From assembly GCA_947630715.1 (NCBI GenBank), contig CANRIP010000007.1, positions 1 through 64,000 of the forward strand: DNA of 64,000 nt, in the 5' to 3' direction. Source of the DNA: an uncultured Acetatifactor sp. Lineage in GTDB: Bacteria > Bacillota > Clostridia > Lachnospirales > Lachnospiraceae. Under the pieces are notes generated by a model. That model was not told where the DNA came from and searched no databases. It saw only the letters and a program-made list of their open reading frames with translations. Below are positions 43,539 to 51,054 of this stretch, one piece after another (position 1 is the first letter of the stretch; each line of letters opens with the position of its first letter). A program made the position numbers and the translations under genes.

Positions 43539-43652
43539 AAAGAAGGGCACCTGCTGGTAACAGATGCCCGTGGGTTCTACCGATAGACGGTTAGCCCGTT
43601 CATCTAAACGTAAAATAGCCGCTTAGCTTGCGACGCTGGGGCGGTTATTTTT
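43539..43652 (+). ncRNA. Probable small structured RNA, about 110 nt
   Basis: The transcript predicted from the plus-strand promoter at 43504-43532 would start near 43539. It folds a hairpin GGGCACCTG...CAGATGCCC (about 43544-43568), and ends at the GC-rich terminator 43612-43652. No open frame with a ribosome binding site is present. The pairing of a promoter with a short structured RNA that runs against the neighbouring genes resembles antisense antitoxin RNAs of type I toxin-antitoxin loci. A complete toxin frame is not evident on the other strand, only a short remnant-like frame ending KDSNKTQK. Confidence 0.6.
43612..43652. terminator. Rho-independent terminator, probably bidirectional
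   Basis: AAAATAGCCGC (43612-43622) pairs with GCGGTTATTTTT (43641-43652) around an 18-nt loop. On the plus strand it ends the small RNA with a U-run. On the minus strand it lies about 50 bp after the spoVAA stop and also ends in a short U-run. Confidence 0.8.
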
Positions 43653-43700
43653 GTGTCTTGTTACTATCTTTACCAAAAGAGTATCCGATTCCAAAGCAGG

Positions 43701-44333
43701 TTAAGTCCCCGGCTCCTGTTCCCTGCCTTCCCGCCCCGCTTCCGCGATCAGCGTTTTATCCACATCCTCCTCATATTTGCGCATGGCAACCTCGATGGGG
43801 GTGGGATCGCTGGTCAGACGCCTTCCTCCCACATGGTTAAAGAACACCACGATTCCCAGGAAAAGTCCCACAGAATAGGATATTTCCAGCACGTTAATCC
43901 CCTGGGGCTCCCTGTTCATCACCAGCCTGTATAACTGCCCGAAGACCTCGTTGATTCCCACATCGTTGTGATAAGCCATGATGGTAAAGGCCGTGCCGAA
44001 AAAACTGACCAGGCACACAAAAGCCGCTTTCAGCCAGACCGCCGTTCCCTTGCGCCTGTCCACGCTGACCCATTCCACCAGCACGTCGGGTTCTCCCAGG
44101 GGCACAACCTCAATTCCCGGACATTCCTTCTCCATCAGTTCCACCAGTTTCAGAACGCTGATCACGCATCTTTTGGGACCGTCTTTAGGGAACTGATACA
44201 CCTTCAAGGCGTTCAGCTTGGCGTTGACCAGCTTGTCCGCGCACTGCACCTTCCCCACGTCGGTCATCTGCACCTCCGCCCGCTGCACCTCTACGTTTCT
44301 GTCGCACTTTACATATACCGTTTGATTTGACAT
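43701..44333 (-). CDS. spoVAA: Stage V sporulation protein AA
   Basis: The 210-residue protein has a soluble N-terminal domain (about 1-95) and two membrane helices (about 100-122 and 150-170). Its C-terminal motif YSVGLFLGIVVFFNHVGGRR, followed by DPTPIEVAMRKYEEDVD, is the hallmark of SpoVAA. It is part of the dipicolinate channel made in the forespore. It follows spoVAB here, the reverse of the Bacillus subtilis order. Confidence 0.9.
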   Translation of the reverse strand: MSNQTVYVKCDRNVEVQRAEVQMTDVGKVQCADKLVNAKLNALKVYQFPKDGPKRCVISVLKLVELMEKECPGIEVVPLGEPDVLVEWVSVDRRKGTAVWLKAAFVCLVSFFGTAFTIMAYHNDVGINEVFGQLYRLVMNREPQGINVLEISYSVGLFLGIVVFFNHVGGRRLTSDPTPIEVAMRKYEEDVDKTLIAEAGREGREQEPGT

Positions 44334-44378
44334 CTCTGAATCGCTCCTGACACACTCTGCTCCTTGTTTTGCCCCTTC

Positions 44379-44858
44379 CTACCCCGGGGAGCCCGAAAGC
44401 CCCAGGGCGAAATACGCCAGGGATCCGCAAAGCTTTCCCACCGCCATGCCGATCACGGCAAACCCCAGGCCGTGCCGGAAGGAAATCCTTCTGGCAAAGA
44501 TGGGGATGCTGTCCAGCATCTCCGCGATGGCAAGGGCGAGACATCCGATAAACATGCCGGAAAAGAGCCCGAACACCGCCTGAAACCCGGTTCCGACCCC
44601 CGCAAAGGGAAAGCTTCCGCCGGAAAACGCCCGTTCCAGAAAAGCGCCGATTCTTTCATATCCGGGAAACACGCTTAACCCGCTGCCAAACAGCGTCCCG
44701 AAAATCACAGCCTCCTCATAAAGCGCCGCTTTCTTTCCCGTGTGGGTTCTGCCCGCAAACCGGGGCACCAGGCCCACCGCCGCCAAAACCGTGAACACGC
44801 CGGCGGCGGCCAGCAGTCCGTAGCATGCGCCAAAGAGCAAAAGAAAAGCCGTCCTCAT
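44379..44858 (-). CDS. spoVAB: Stage V sporulation protein AB
   Basis: The 159-residue membrane protein with about four helices matches SpoVAB: GVFTVLAAVGLVPRF, YEEAVIFGTLFG, GMFIGCLALAIAEMLDSIPIFARR and the late VGKLCGSLAYF. Its ATG (44858) uses a Shine-Dalgarno (GAGGTAT) provided by the dispersed element inserted directly upstream. It forms a unit with spoVAA. Confidence 0.9.
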   Translation of the reverse strand: MRTAFLLLFGACYGLLAAAGVFTVLAAVGLVPRFAGRTHTGKKAALYEEAVIFGTLFGSGLSVFPGYERIGAFLERAFSGGSFPFAGVGTGFQAVFGLFSGMFIGCLALAIAEMLDSIPIFARRISFRHGLGFAVIGMAVGKLCGSLAYFALGLSGSPG

Positions 44859-44860
44859 TT

Positions 44861-44957
44861 TTATACCTCATTTCCGCGCTGATCTTTGCGCATAACGAGT
44901 TTGTGTCAAGCAGTGCGCGGACACAAATCTCGCGATTGAAAATTTTAATTTTCAATC
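44861..44957 (-). repeat. Dispersed Shine-Dalgarno-bearing element, long form (copy 3a)
   Basis: This is a 97-bp form with palindrome at 44934-44957, a 41-bp insert with the TTTGTGTC/GACACAAA inverted repeat, the GCGC stem, and terminal GAGGTATAA directly before AAATG of spoVAB. It differs from the copy at 15102-15198 at only two or so positions. It is joined head to tail with a short copy. Confidence 0.88.
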
Positions 44958-45013
44958 TTATACCTCATTTCCGCGCTGATCTTTGCGCAGATTGAAAATT
45001 TTAATTTTCAATC
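44958..45013 (-). repeat. Dispersed Shine-Dalgarno-bearing element, short form (copy 3b)
   Basis: A 56-bp copy lies immediately upstream of the long copy 3a, its terminal GAGGTATAA abutting the palindrome of 3a. The outer flank reads GGGAGGTAAA, a Shine-Dalgarno-like sequence. The order is thus flank SD, element, SD, element, SD, ATG. Confidence 0.88.
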
Positions 45014-45067
45014 TTTACCTCCCGCCCGTTTCTTACAGTATCCGCAGAAGTCCGGAAAATATTCCTC

Positions 45068-46237
45068 TTATTCCCAAAGAGGCGTCAGGCAGAGATTCAG
45101 ATCCACATCCCCCTGAATGCCCTGCACCCTGCCTGTGGCCGAGTACTGCCAGACCTTATATTCATAGGGATAATACAGAGTGTCCGTGTAAGCGGCGAAC
45201 CATTTGTCATAGTCCTCCAGCCTGGCAAGATCCAGCATCAGCGCGCCCATCTCCGTATTATGGTAAATCATGGGCCTGTATCCCGCGTCCTCCATGATCT
45301 GGCAGAACAGCGCCGTCAAATCGGTGCGTTCTTCCGGCGTGAGCTGGTTCATGCGCCCTCCGCCGCTCACCTTTTCCACGTCAAACACCACCGGGCAGTC
45401 CAGGTGATAGGGCGCGATCTTTTTCAAAACCAGATCGGCCTCCTCCCTTAACTCCGTCTCATTGAGAGCCTGGCTGTAAAAGTAGACCCCCACCTTGATG
45501 CCCGCGGCCTGGGCTCCCTTGATATTTGTGTCGAACTGTCCGTCCTCCTGCAGCGTCCCGCTCTCTCCGTAACCCCGGTTCCCCACCCGGATAAATGCAA
45601 ATTCCACACCGTCCCCGGCCACCTTGTTCCAGTCGATGGCGCCCTGGTGCTTTGACACGTCCACGCCCTTATGGGAGATCACCTGTCCGTTTTCCAGGTA
45701 CTGGATCTCCCCGTTTTCCAGCAGATTCAGGTTCTCTGTGCGCAGGGTGCTCTGTGCCAGGCTTCGGTCGATGGGGACGAAATGATACTGCCCGCCGCTT
45801 GCCACCAGGATGTGATCCGGGTACAGAGGCCGCAGCGCCTCCAGAACCGAATCCCCCTGGGTCAGCGCCGCCCGGATGGCGTCCAGCACCTCCTCGCTGC
45901 CCTGCTCCTGGGCCGCCGCGGCCGCCTCCGCCACCTTTTCGTCCAGTTGCTCCTGAGAATAGACCACCGTGTTGGAGATCACGCCGATCACGTTGCCCTC
46001 CCCGTCTACCACGTTGCCGTTCTCGTCCAGCCCGATGCTGTTTACCTGCTCCGACCCCGTTTCCTGGGCCCGGTCCCGGTACAGGCTGTAAAGCGTAAGA
46101 CCGCCGTACATCACCGCCACCAGAAGGATCAGACAGCAGACACAGGACAAAAACTGCATCCTCCTTCTCCGCGCCGTTTTCTTCCTTCTTTGCTGTCCGT
46201 CTCCCTCAAAGCTTTCCCTTCTTCTGTCCATCCGCAT
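45068..46237 (-). CDS. Membrane-anchored GH25 lysozyme-like protein
   Basis: The 389-residue protein has a strongly basic N-terminus, a membrane helix (about 28-52), a helical linker region (about 90-185) and a C-terminal GH25 muramidase domain (about 190-388). The latter starts GVDVSKHQGAIDW with the first catalytic Asp (D193) and has CPVVFDVEKV with the second acidic pair. It would cleave peptidoglycan at the cell surface. It lies between sigF and spoVAB, so a role in spore-wall or engulfment remodelling is possible but is inferred only from position. Confidence 0.87.
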   Translation of the reverse strand: MRMDRRRESFEGDGQQRRKKTARRRRMQFLSCVCCLILLVAVMYGGLTLYSLYRDRAQETGSEQVNSIGLDENGNVVDGEGNVIGVISNTVVYSQEQLDEKVAEAAAAAQEQGSEEVLDAIRAALTQGDSVLEALRPLYPDHILVASGGQYHFVPIDRSLAQSTLRTENLNLLENGEIQYLENGQVISHKGVDVSKHQGAIDWNKVAGDGVEFAFIRVGNRGYGESGTLQEDGQFDTNIKGAQAAGIKVGVYFYSQALNETELREEADLVLKKIAPYHLDCPVVFDVEKVSGGGRMNQLTPEERTDLTALFCQIMEDAGYRPMIYHNTEMGALMLDLARLEDYDKWFAAYTDTLYYPYEYKVWQYSATGRVQGIQGDVDLNLCLTPLWE

Positions 46238-46341
46238 CCTCCGCCTTTCGTCCTTCCTGCGTCTTCTCTTTTATCATAAGGGATCGGCCGGAAATTGAAA
46301 AGCGGAAAAAAATGTATTTCATAAAAAATTAAGTTTGTTTC

Positions 46342-47112
46342 TTACGTCTGTTTTGCAAGCTCCCGCAGGCGCAGCAGAATCCTTTTTTCCATCCTGCTGA
46401 CCTGCACCTGGCTGATCCCAAGGATCCCGGCGATTTCCACCTGGGTTTTTTCCTGAAAATACCGCATGTGAATCAACTCCCGTTCCCTGGGATTCAGGCT
46501 GTCCAAAAGCTGCGTCAACAGCATATGGTTCAACAGCTCCTCCTTTTCCTCGTCCACGCTGTCCGAAATCCCCACCATACTGTTTCCCACGCTGCCTCTT
46601 TCTCCCCGGACCACCTTATCCACCAGGTAGACCTCGCTGCCATCGTCCTGATAAACGGCGCTGTAAAGGGATTCCACCTCAACGGAGGCCTCCATGGCCA
46701 GAACCACTTCCTCCGAGGACAGCCCGGTTTCCTCCACAATTTGGGACAGGGTGGGCTCCCTGCCCGTCTCGGACTGGAGTTTCCGCCTTGCCAGGTTGAC
46801 CTTGACCGCGTTTTCCTTGATGGTTCTGGACACCTTCACCGGCCCGTCGTCCCGGAGGAACCGCTTAATCTCGCCGGTGATCATGGGAACCGCGTAGGTG
46901 GAAAACCTGACTCCCAGTTTCAAGTCAAAGTGGTCGATTGCCTTGATCAGCCCTATGACGCCGATCTGAAACAGATCCTCCGGATCGTGCCCTCTGCCGG
47001 TGAACCGTCTGACAATGTGATGCACCAGCCCCAGGTTTTTTTCTATCAGTACCTCTCTCGCCTTGCTTTCTCCCGCCTGTGAACGTTCGATCAGTACCGA
47101 CAGCTCCTCCAT
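46342..47112 (-). CDS. sigF: Forespore RNA polymerase sigma factor SigF
   Basis: The 256-residue sporulation sigma factor keeps all regions: 2.4 and surroundings (GHDPEDLFQIGVIGLIKAID, FSTYAVPMITGEIKRFLRDD), region 3 (ETGREPTLSQIVEETG) and a region 4 helix-turn-helix (KTQVEIAGILGISQVQVSRMEKRIL). It lies 3 bp after spoIIAB in the spoIIA arrangement. It is held by SpoIIAB until released in the forespore and should control spoVAA/spoVAB downstream. Confidence 0.96.
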   Translation of the reverse strand: MEELSVLIERSQAGESKAREVLIEKNLGLVHHIVRRFTGRGHDPEDLFQIGVIGLIKAIDHFDLKLGVRFSTYAVPMITGEIKRFLRDDGPVKVSRTIKENAVKVNLARRKLQSETGREPTLSQIVEETGLSSEEVVLAMEASVEVESLYSAVYQDDGSEVYLVDKVVRGERGSVGNSMVGISDSVDEEKEELLNHMLLTQLLDSLNPRERELIHMRYFQEKTQVEIAGILGISQVQVSRMEKRILLRLRELAKQT

Positions 47113-47115
47113 CCG

Positions 47116-47610
47116 TCATTCCTCGCCTTCGATCCATCCGCCGGTTCCCAGCTTTTTTTTCATGCTTACCACGGTTCCCTTCCCCGGGCTGCTTTCCACC
47201 TCCAGATCGTCCATAAAAGCCTCCATAAAGGAGAACCCCATGCCGGATCTCTCAAGCTGCGGCTTTGAGGTATACAAAGGTTCCATCGCCTTTTCCACGT
47301 CCTCGATCCCCTTTCCCTGATCGATCACCCGGATATGTAACATGTCCGTTTCCAGGCTGCATAGAATGCGGACTTTTCCGGGATGGATCTCCCTTAAGTC
47401 CGCCGGGCATCTCCCCGGCCTTCCGTACCCGTACAGATTTTCATACCCGTGAATGATGGAGTTTGTGACCGCCTCCGACACAGCCGTTTTGATATCGGCA
47501 AGCTCCTCCACGGTGGGGTTCAGGTGGGTCACAAACGCGGCCACCGCCACCCTGGCAAAAGCCTCGTTGTCGGAGACGGCGTCAAAGATAATCTCCATTT
47601 CGTTTTTCAT
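47116..47610 (-). CDS. spoIIAB: Anti-sigma F factor and kinase SpoIIAB
   Basis: The 164-residue GHKL protein kinase binds SigF and phosphorylates SpoIIAA. The N box TNSIIHGYEN (about 51-60), the G1 box DQGKGIEDVE and the G2-type segment GMGFSFMEAFMD are visible. It is slightly longer than the Bacillus form (146) at the C-terminus. Start 47610 is preceded by AAGGGAG. Confidence 0.95.
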   Translation of the reverse strand: MKNEMEIIFDAVSDNEAFARVAVAAFVTHLNPTVEELADIKTAVSEAVTNSIIHGYENLYGYGRPGRCPADLREIHPGKVRILCSLETDMLHIRVIDQGKGIEDVEKAMEPLYTSKPQLERSGMGFSFMEAFMDDLEVESSPGKGTVVSMKKKLGTGGWIEGEE

Positions 47611-47641
47611 ACTTTTCTCCCTTTCTGTGCCAGGCCCTTGC

Positions 47642-47962
47642 TCACTCCGGCATCAAAATAAGTTTGCTCAGTCCGCAGACCCGAAAGATCCGCCTGATCT
47701 GGCTGTCCGCGTGGATCGCGTAGACTCTGCCCCCAAAGCAGGATATCTTTCGGTAGCGCCCCATGATCATCCCGATTCCGGAGGAATCCATAAAGCGCGT
47801 GTCCTCAAAATCAAAAACCACATTGCGCACCTCCTCCCTGACCAGATACTTGTCCGCGTTTTCGCTGATATACCCTGCCCGATGGTGATCCACCTCCTCC
47901 GGCAGCCTGATGATCAGACAGTGATCGATTACCTGAAAATCGTCTTCGGTAACTTGTCCCAT
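47642..47962 (-). CDS. spoIIAA: Anti-sigma F factor antagonist SpoIIAA
   Basis: This is a 106-residue STAS-domain protein. The phosphorylation site lies in MDSSGIGMIMG, with Ser60 matching the regulated serine. When dephosphorylated it displaces SigF from SpoIIAB. I start at ATG 47962, where AAAGGAGG lies 8-9 nt upstream; the longer frame to 48112 runs through the terminator of the previous gene. Confidence 0.95.
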   Translation of the reverse strand: MGQVTEDDFQVIDHCLIIRLPEEVDHHRAGYISENADKYLVREEVRNVVFDFEDTRFMDSSGIGMIMGRYRKISCFGGRVYAIHADSQIRRIFRVCGLSKLILMPE

Positions 47963-48035
47963 AAAACCGCCTCCTTTTCCAAAACCGTCCTCCATGCCCT
48001 TCCTGCCGGCCCTTTGTGGAAAGCCGGCATCCGCA

Positions 48036-48072
48036 AAATAAGAAAGAACCCACGGTTTCCCACAGGTTCTTT
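48036..48072 (-). terminator. Terminator between the TPR gene and the spoIIA operon
   Basis: On the minus strand AGAACC and GGTTCT form the base of a hairpin around about 14 nt, followed by UUUCUUAUUUU. It lies 40 bp after the TPR-protein stop. A second hairpin (GCCGGC arms at 48006-48011 and 48024-48029) follows it, nearer spoIIAA. Confidence 0.65.
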
Positions 48073-48108
48073 TCTTGCGTGTCTTTCTATGAAGATTTAT
48101 CCGTCCGG

Positions 48109-49518
48109 TCACTCCGCGCCCAGGCTGTTTTTATAGCTTTGCGCGTTCCTTGCGTTGGCGGTATCGGGGAACAGCTCGATCACCTTGTTGTAGACCTCCA
48201 CGGCCTTTGCGGCGTCCCCGTTTCTGTCGTAAGCCCTCCCTAGCTGGAACAGGGCGTCCCCATTGGCTGCGTCATAGTACACCGCTTTGTCCAGCAGCTC
48301 GATGGCTTTGGTGTAATCTCCCTCCCGGTAAGCGCCGGAGCCTTCCTCCGCGTACTTTTTGGACAAGTCCGGGCCGATGGCGGTAAGCATCATATGGTAC
48401 AGGCTCTGAAATCCCTCCGAAGTATCCTCCAGATTAACCGACTGGGCGATATTCTCAAGGCTTGCGGCGGTGGCCTCCAGATCCTGCGTCTCCAGGTAGG
48501 AGGACGCGGCCAGCAGCAGTCCGTCAATGGTTTCCAGGGTGCCGTCCTCCCCCACGATATCCTCCAGCCTCTGGTTCAGATCCTGGATCTGCCCGTTCAG
48601 GTTCGTCACCTGGGTTTCCAGCTCCTGAACCCGCACCGTCTTTGCGTCTAGCTGGTCAATAATCCGGTCGGCGGATTCCTGGGCCTTGAGCTGCGCGTTG
48701 GATTCCGCGGCAGGCACCAGCAGGAAATAGGTGACGGCCAGCCCGATGACCAGCCCCAGCCCCAGATTCAACAGGGTGGACGCGCCGCCCCGCCTGGGCT
48801 CCTTCACGTTCACGGGCTGAATGATGACCTCGTTGTCGCTCTGGTAACGGATGGTTTCTTCCTTCTTGCGCTTGGCGGGCTGGCGCACGTTCTCGTCCGG
48901 CACCAGCATCAGCTCCACTTCCTTCAGATACCGCAGCGTCTGCGTGTTGTTCCTGTCGATATCCATGCACTTGTGAAGCTCCCGTTCCGCCCGCTCCCAT
49001 TCCTCGCTGTCCATATACAGCAGGGCCAGAAGCTGGTGCGCACGGATAAACCGGGGATTCAGCGACAGCACCTTCTTTAACTGGATCACCGCCAGATCCC
49101 TGCTGTCCTGCATACAGTAGACCAGCGCCTGATTGTATTTTTTGATGGTCTGATTGATGGAGTCCAGCCGGGAAGAATTGGACTGAAGCCTGTTGATGTA
49201 ATCGTCGGCAATGTTTTTCTCCGCCTTCAGGTTTTTGCTGATCACCCACTCGCTGAGGGCGGCCACGACCTCGCCCATCTCAAAGTAGACCAGTCCCAGC
49301 AAATTCCGGGCATCGATATTATTTTTATTGAATTTCAAACTCTGCCGCAAGCTTGTAACCGCCCCCGTCAGATCCCTCACGCCGGCTTTTTCCAGGCCCT
49401 CGTTATAGTACAGATTGGAGACGTACATGATCCTTTTGTACAGGGAAACGTCCGCACCGCAGGCGGTGCAGAAATCATGTTCGGACAGATGGCACCCGCA
49501 GTTATAACAAAACATCAT
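48109..49518 (-). CDS. Zinc-ribbon/TPR membrane protein
   Basis: The 469-residue protein opens with a zinc-ribbon-like knuckle (CYNCG and CTACG, C4/C7 and C17/C20). A cytoplasmic TPR region follows (about 28-215), one membrane helix (about 245-266), a coiled coil (about 275-325; VQELETQVTNLNGQIQDLNQRLED), and a second TPR set outside (about 380-460). Its start overlaps the small upstream gene by 4 bp (ATGA-type), so translation is likely coupled. Function is unknown; the layout suggests a trans-membrane scaffold. It precedes the spoIIA operon but is separated from it by a terminator. Confidence 0.82.
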   Translation of the reverse strand: MMFCYNCGCHLSEHDFCTACGADVSLYKRIMYVSNLYYNEGLEKAGVRDLTGAVTSLRQSLKFNKNNIDARNLLGLVYFEMGEVVAALSEWVISKNLKAEKNIADDYINRLQSNSSRLDSINQTIKKYNQALVYCMQDSRDLAVIQLKKVLSLNPRFIRAHQLLALLYMDSEEWERAERELHKCMDIDRNNTQTLRYLKEVELMLVPDENVRQPAKRKKEETIRYQSDNEVIIQPVNVKEPRRGGASTLLNLGLGLVIGLAVTYFLLVPAAESNAQLKAQESADRIIDQLDAKTVRVQELETQVTNLNGQIQDLNQRLEDIVGEDGTLETIDGLLLAASSYLETQDLEATAASLENIAQSVNLEDTSEGFQSLYHMMLTAIGPDLSKKYAEEGSGAYREGDYTKAIELLDKAVYYDAANGDALFQLGRAYDRNGDAAKAVEVYNKVIELFPDTANARNAQSYKNSLGAE

Positions 49519-49670
49519 GACACCTCATTTGATTTCTCATCCGACTCTTTGATCATTTTTACCAGCAGATCCGCCATATCGGTCAAATCCTGATTGTAAA
49601 TGGCTTCCTCCGCGTCCTCCACCTCAAGGCTGGGATGAAATTTTTTTAATTCTTCCTCAAAATTTATCAC
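49515..49670 (-). CDS. 51-residue acidic protein downstream of folC
   Basis: A GTG-initiated frame (49670) with AAAGGAG about 10 nt upstream encodes an acidic, helix-prone peptide with INFEEELKKFHPSLEVEDAE near its start and DLLVKMIKESDEK near its end. It overlaps the folC stop by 14 bp and the next gene start by 4 bp. Such tight packing on both sides supports it as a real gene. No family is recognised with certainty. Confidence 0.72.
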   Translation of the reverse strand: MINFEEELKKFHPSLEVEDAEEAIYNQDLTDMADLLVKMIKESDEKSNEVS

Positions 49671-51054
49671 GGCTGATCAACTCCTTTATCTCTCCTGCCA
49701 GATACAGACTGCCCGCCACATAGACCCGCTCCCCGTCCTTACGGCCGGACAACAGGCTGCGGAAGGCTTCCTCCGCGCTTTCGTACACGCTCACCTGGGG
49801 AAAACAGCAGGGGGGGAACATCTCCTTCAGCGCCATGGGGTCGCTGGTGCGGCCGGTTTTCAGGCGGGCGATGGCGATCCTGTCAAACAAACCCGACGCC
49901 GCCAGCTCCGCCGTCATACTCCTGCAATCCTTGTCCTTCACCGCCGCGAACAAAAGGCTCCTTCCGGCGCCCTGTCCCGCTTCTTCCTCTCCCGTTTCCT
50001 TCTGTCCCGTTTCTTCCTGTCCCGCTTCCCTCCGCTCCTTTACGCCGTCCAGCGCCACCGTCTCCAGAAATGCGCGGATCCCGTCCTCATTGTGTGCGCC
50101 GTCCACATAGACCTCCGGCAGCACTTCCTCCATCCGGCCGGCCCAGAAACAGGATTCCACACCGGCCCTGATCTGATCCGCCGAGACGGTTTTTCCCCCG
50201 TCCAGCGTTTCAATGGCGCGCACGGCCAGGGAGGCGTTTTCCATCTGATAAACGGCAATAGTGTGCAGGGTAAGGCTAATATAACCATAATACCCAGTGC
50301 GCAGAGAAAAATCAATGGTTTTCTTCTTAAATTTTCCAAAAGTATAATCCTTTTTCGACACAAAAACAGCGGGGATTCCAAGCTCCGACGCTTTCCTGGA
50401 AAATACGTCCTTCGTCCCGGGATTCGTGTCCCAGCAGACCGCCGGGGCGCCCCGCCGCATGATGCCGGCTTTTTCCCAGGCGATCTTCTCCATGGTTTCC
50501 CCCAGATATTCCGTGTGATCCAGGCCGATCCGGGTAATCACGGACAGCTCCTTGTGAAAAACCGCGTTAGTGGCGTCCAGCCTGCCGCCCAGACCGGTTT
50601 CCAGGATACAGTAATCCGGTTTCTGCCGGGCAAAATACAGCATGGCCATCAGGAACAGATATTCAAAGTAGGAGGGATGGTACGCCCCCGGCTGGTCCCG
50701 CTCCAGGCTCTGCCAGTCCAGCGCCTGGTACACCAGCAGAAAGACCTCCAGGAAATCCTCCCGGGAGATCATTTTCCCGTCCCACACAAACCGCTCCCGG
50801 ATGTCCACCAGATGGGGCGAGGTAAACACGGCCACCCGGTATCCGGCGCTTTCCAGGATGTTCCGCATATAGGCGCAGACGGAGCCCTTGCCGTTCGTGC
50901 CGGCCACATGGATGATTTTCATGCTCCGATCCGGGCTCCCCAGCTTTTCCAGAAAAGCCGCCGTGTCTTCCACGGTGTGCTTTGCGCCGAAACGGGGAAT
51001 TCGGTTGATATAATCCTCCGCCTCCTCAAAGGTGGACACGCATATTTTACGCAA
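49657..51054 (-). CDS. folC: Folylpolyglutamate synthase / dihydrofolate synthase
   Basis: FolC adds glutamate to folates (and to dihydropteroate) in the cytoplasm. The 465-residue protein has the P-loop GTNGKGSV (52-59), the substrate loop FTSPHLVDIRERF, ETGLGGRLDATN and VDGAHNEDG in the C-terminal domain. An unusual charged stretch with five-residue periodicity (AGQEE, TGQKE, TGEEE, about 341-361) is inserted in the C-terminal domain, encoded by 15-bp tandem repeats. It overlaps the PHP-protein gene by 8 bp. Confidence 0.94.
   Translation of the reverse strand: MRKICVSTFEEAEDYINRIPRFGAKHTVEDTAAFLEKLGSPDRSMKIIHVAGTNGKGSVCAYMRNILESAGYRVAVFTSPHLVDIRERFVWDGKMISREDFLEVFLLVYQALDWQSLERDQPGAYHPSYFEYLFLMAMLYFARQKPDYCILETGLGGRLDATNAVFHKELSVITRIGLDHTEYLGETMEKIAWEKAGIMRRGAPAVCWDTNPGTKDVFSRKASELGIPAVFVSKKDYTFGKFKKKTIDFSLRTGYYGYISLTLHTIAVYQMENASLAVRAIETLDGGKTVSADQIRAGVESCFWAGRMEEVLPEVYVDGAHNEDGIRAFLETVALDGVKERREAGQEETGQKETGEEEAGQGAGRSLLFAAVKDKDCRSMTAELAASGLFDRIAIARLKTGRTSDPMALKEMFPPCCFPQVSVYESAEEAFRSLLSGRKDGERVYVAGSLYLAGEIKELISRDKF

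Noticed and set aside
43338-43550. 70-residue minus-strand frame between LRR paralogue 3 and the small RNA
   Set aside because: It has no Shine-Dalgarno, no recognisable features, and covers the LRR promoter and the small-RNA promoter.
44900-44920. TTGACA inside the long form of the dispersed element as a mobile promoter
   Set aside because: No acceptable -10 box lies 16-18 bp downstream in either long copy; TTGACA is explained as part of the inverted repeat.
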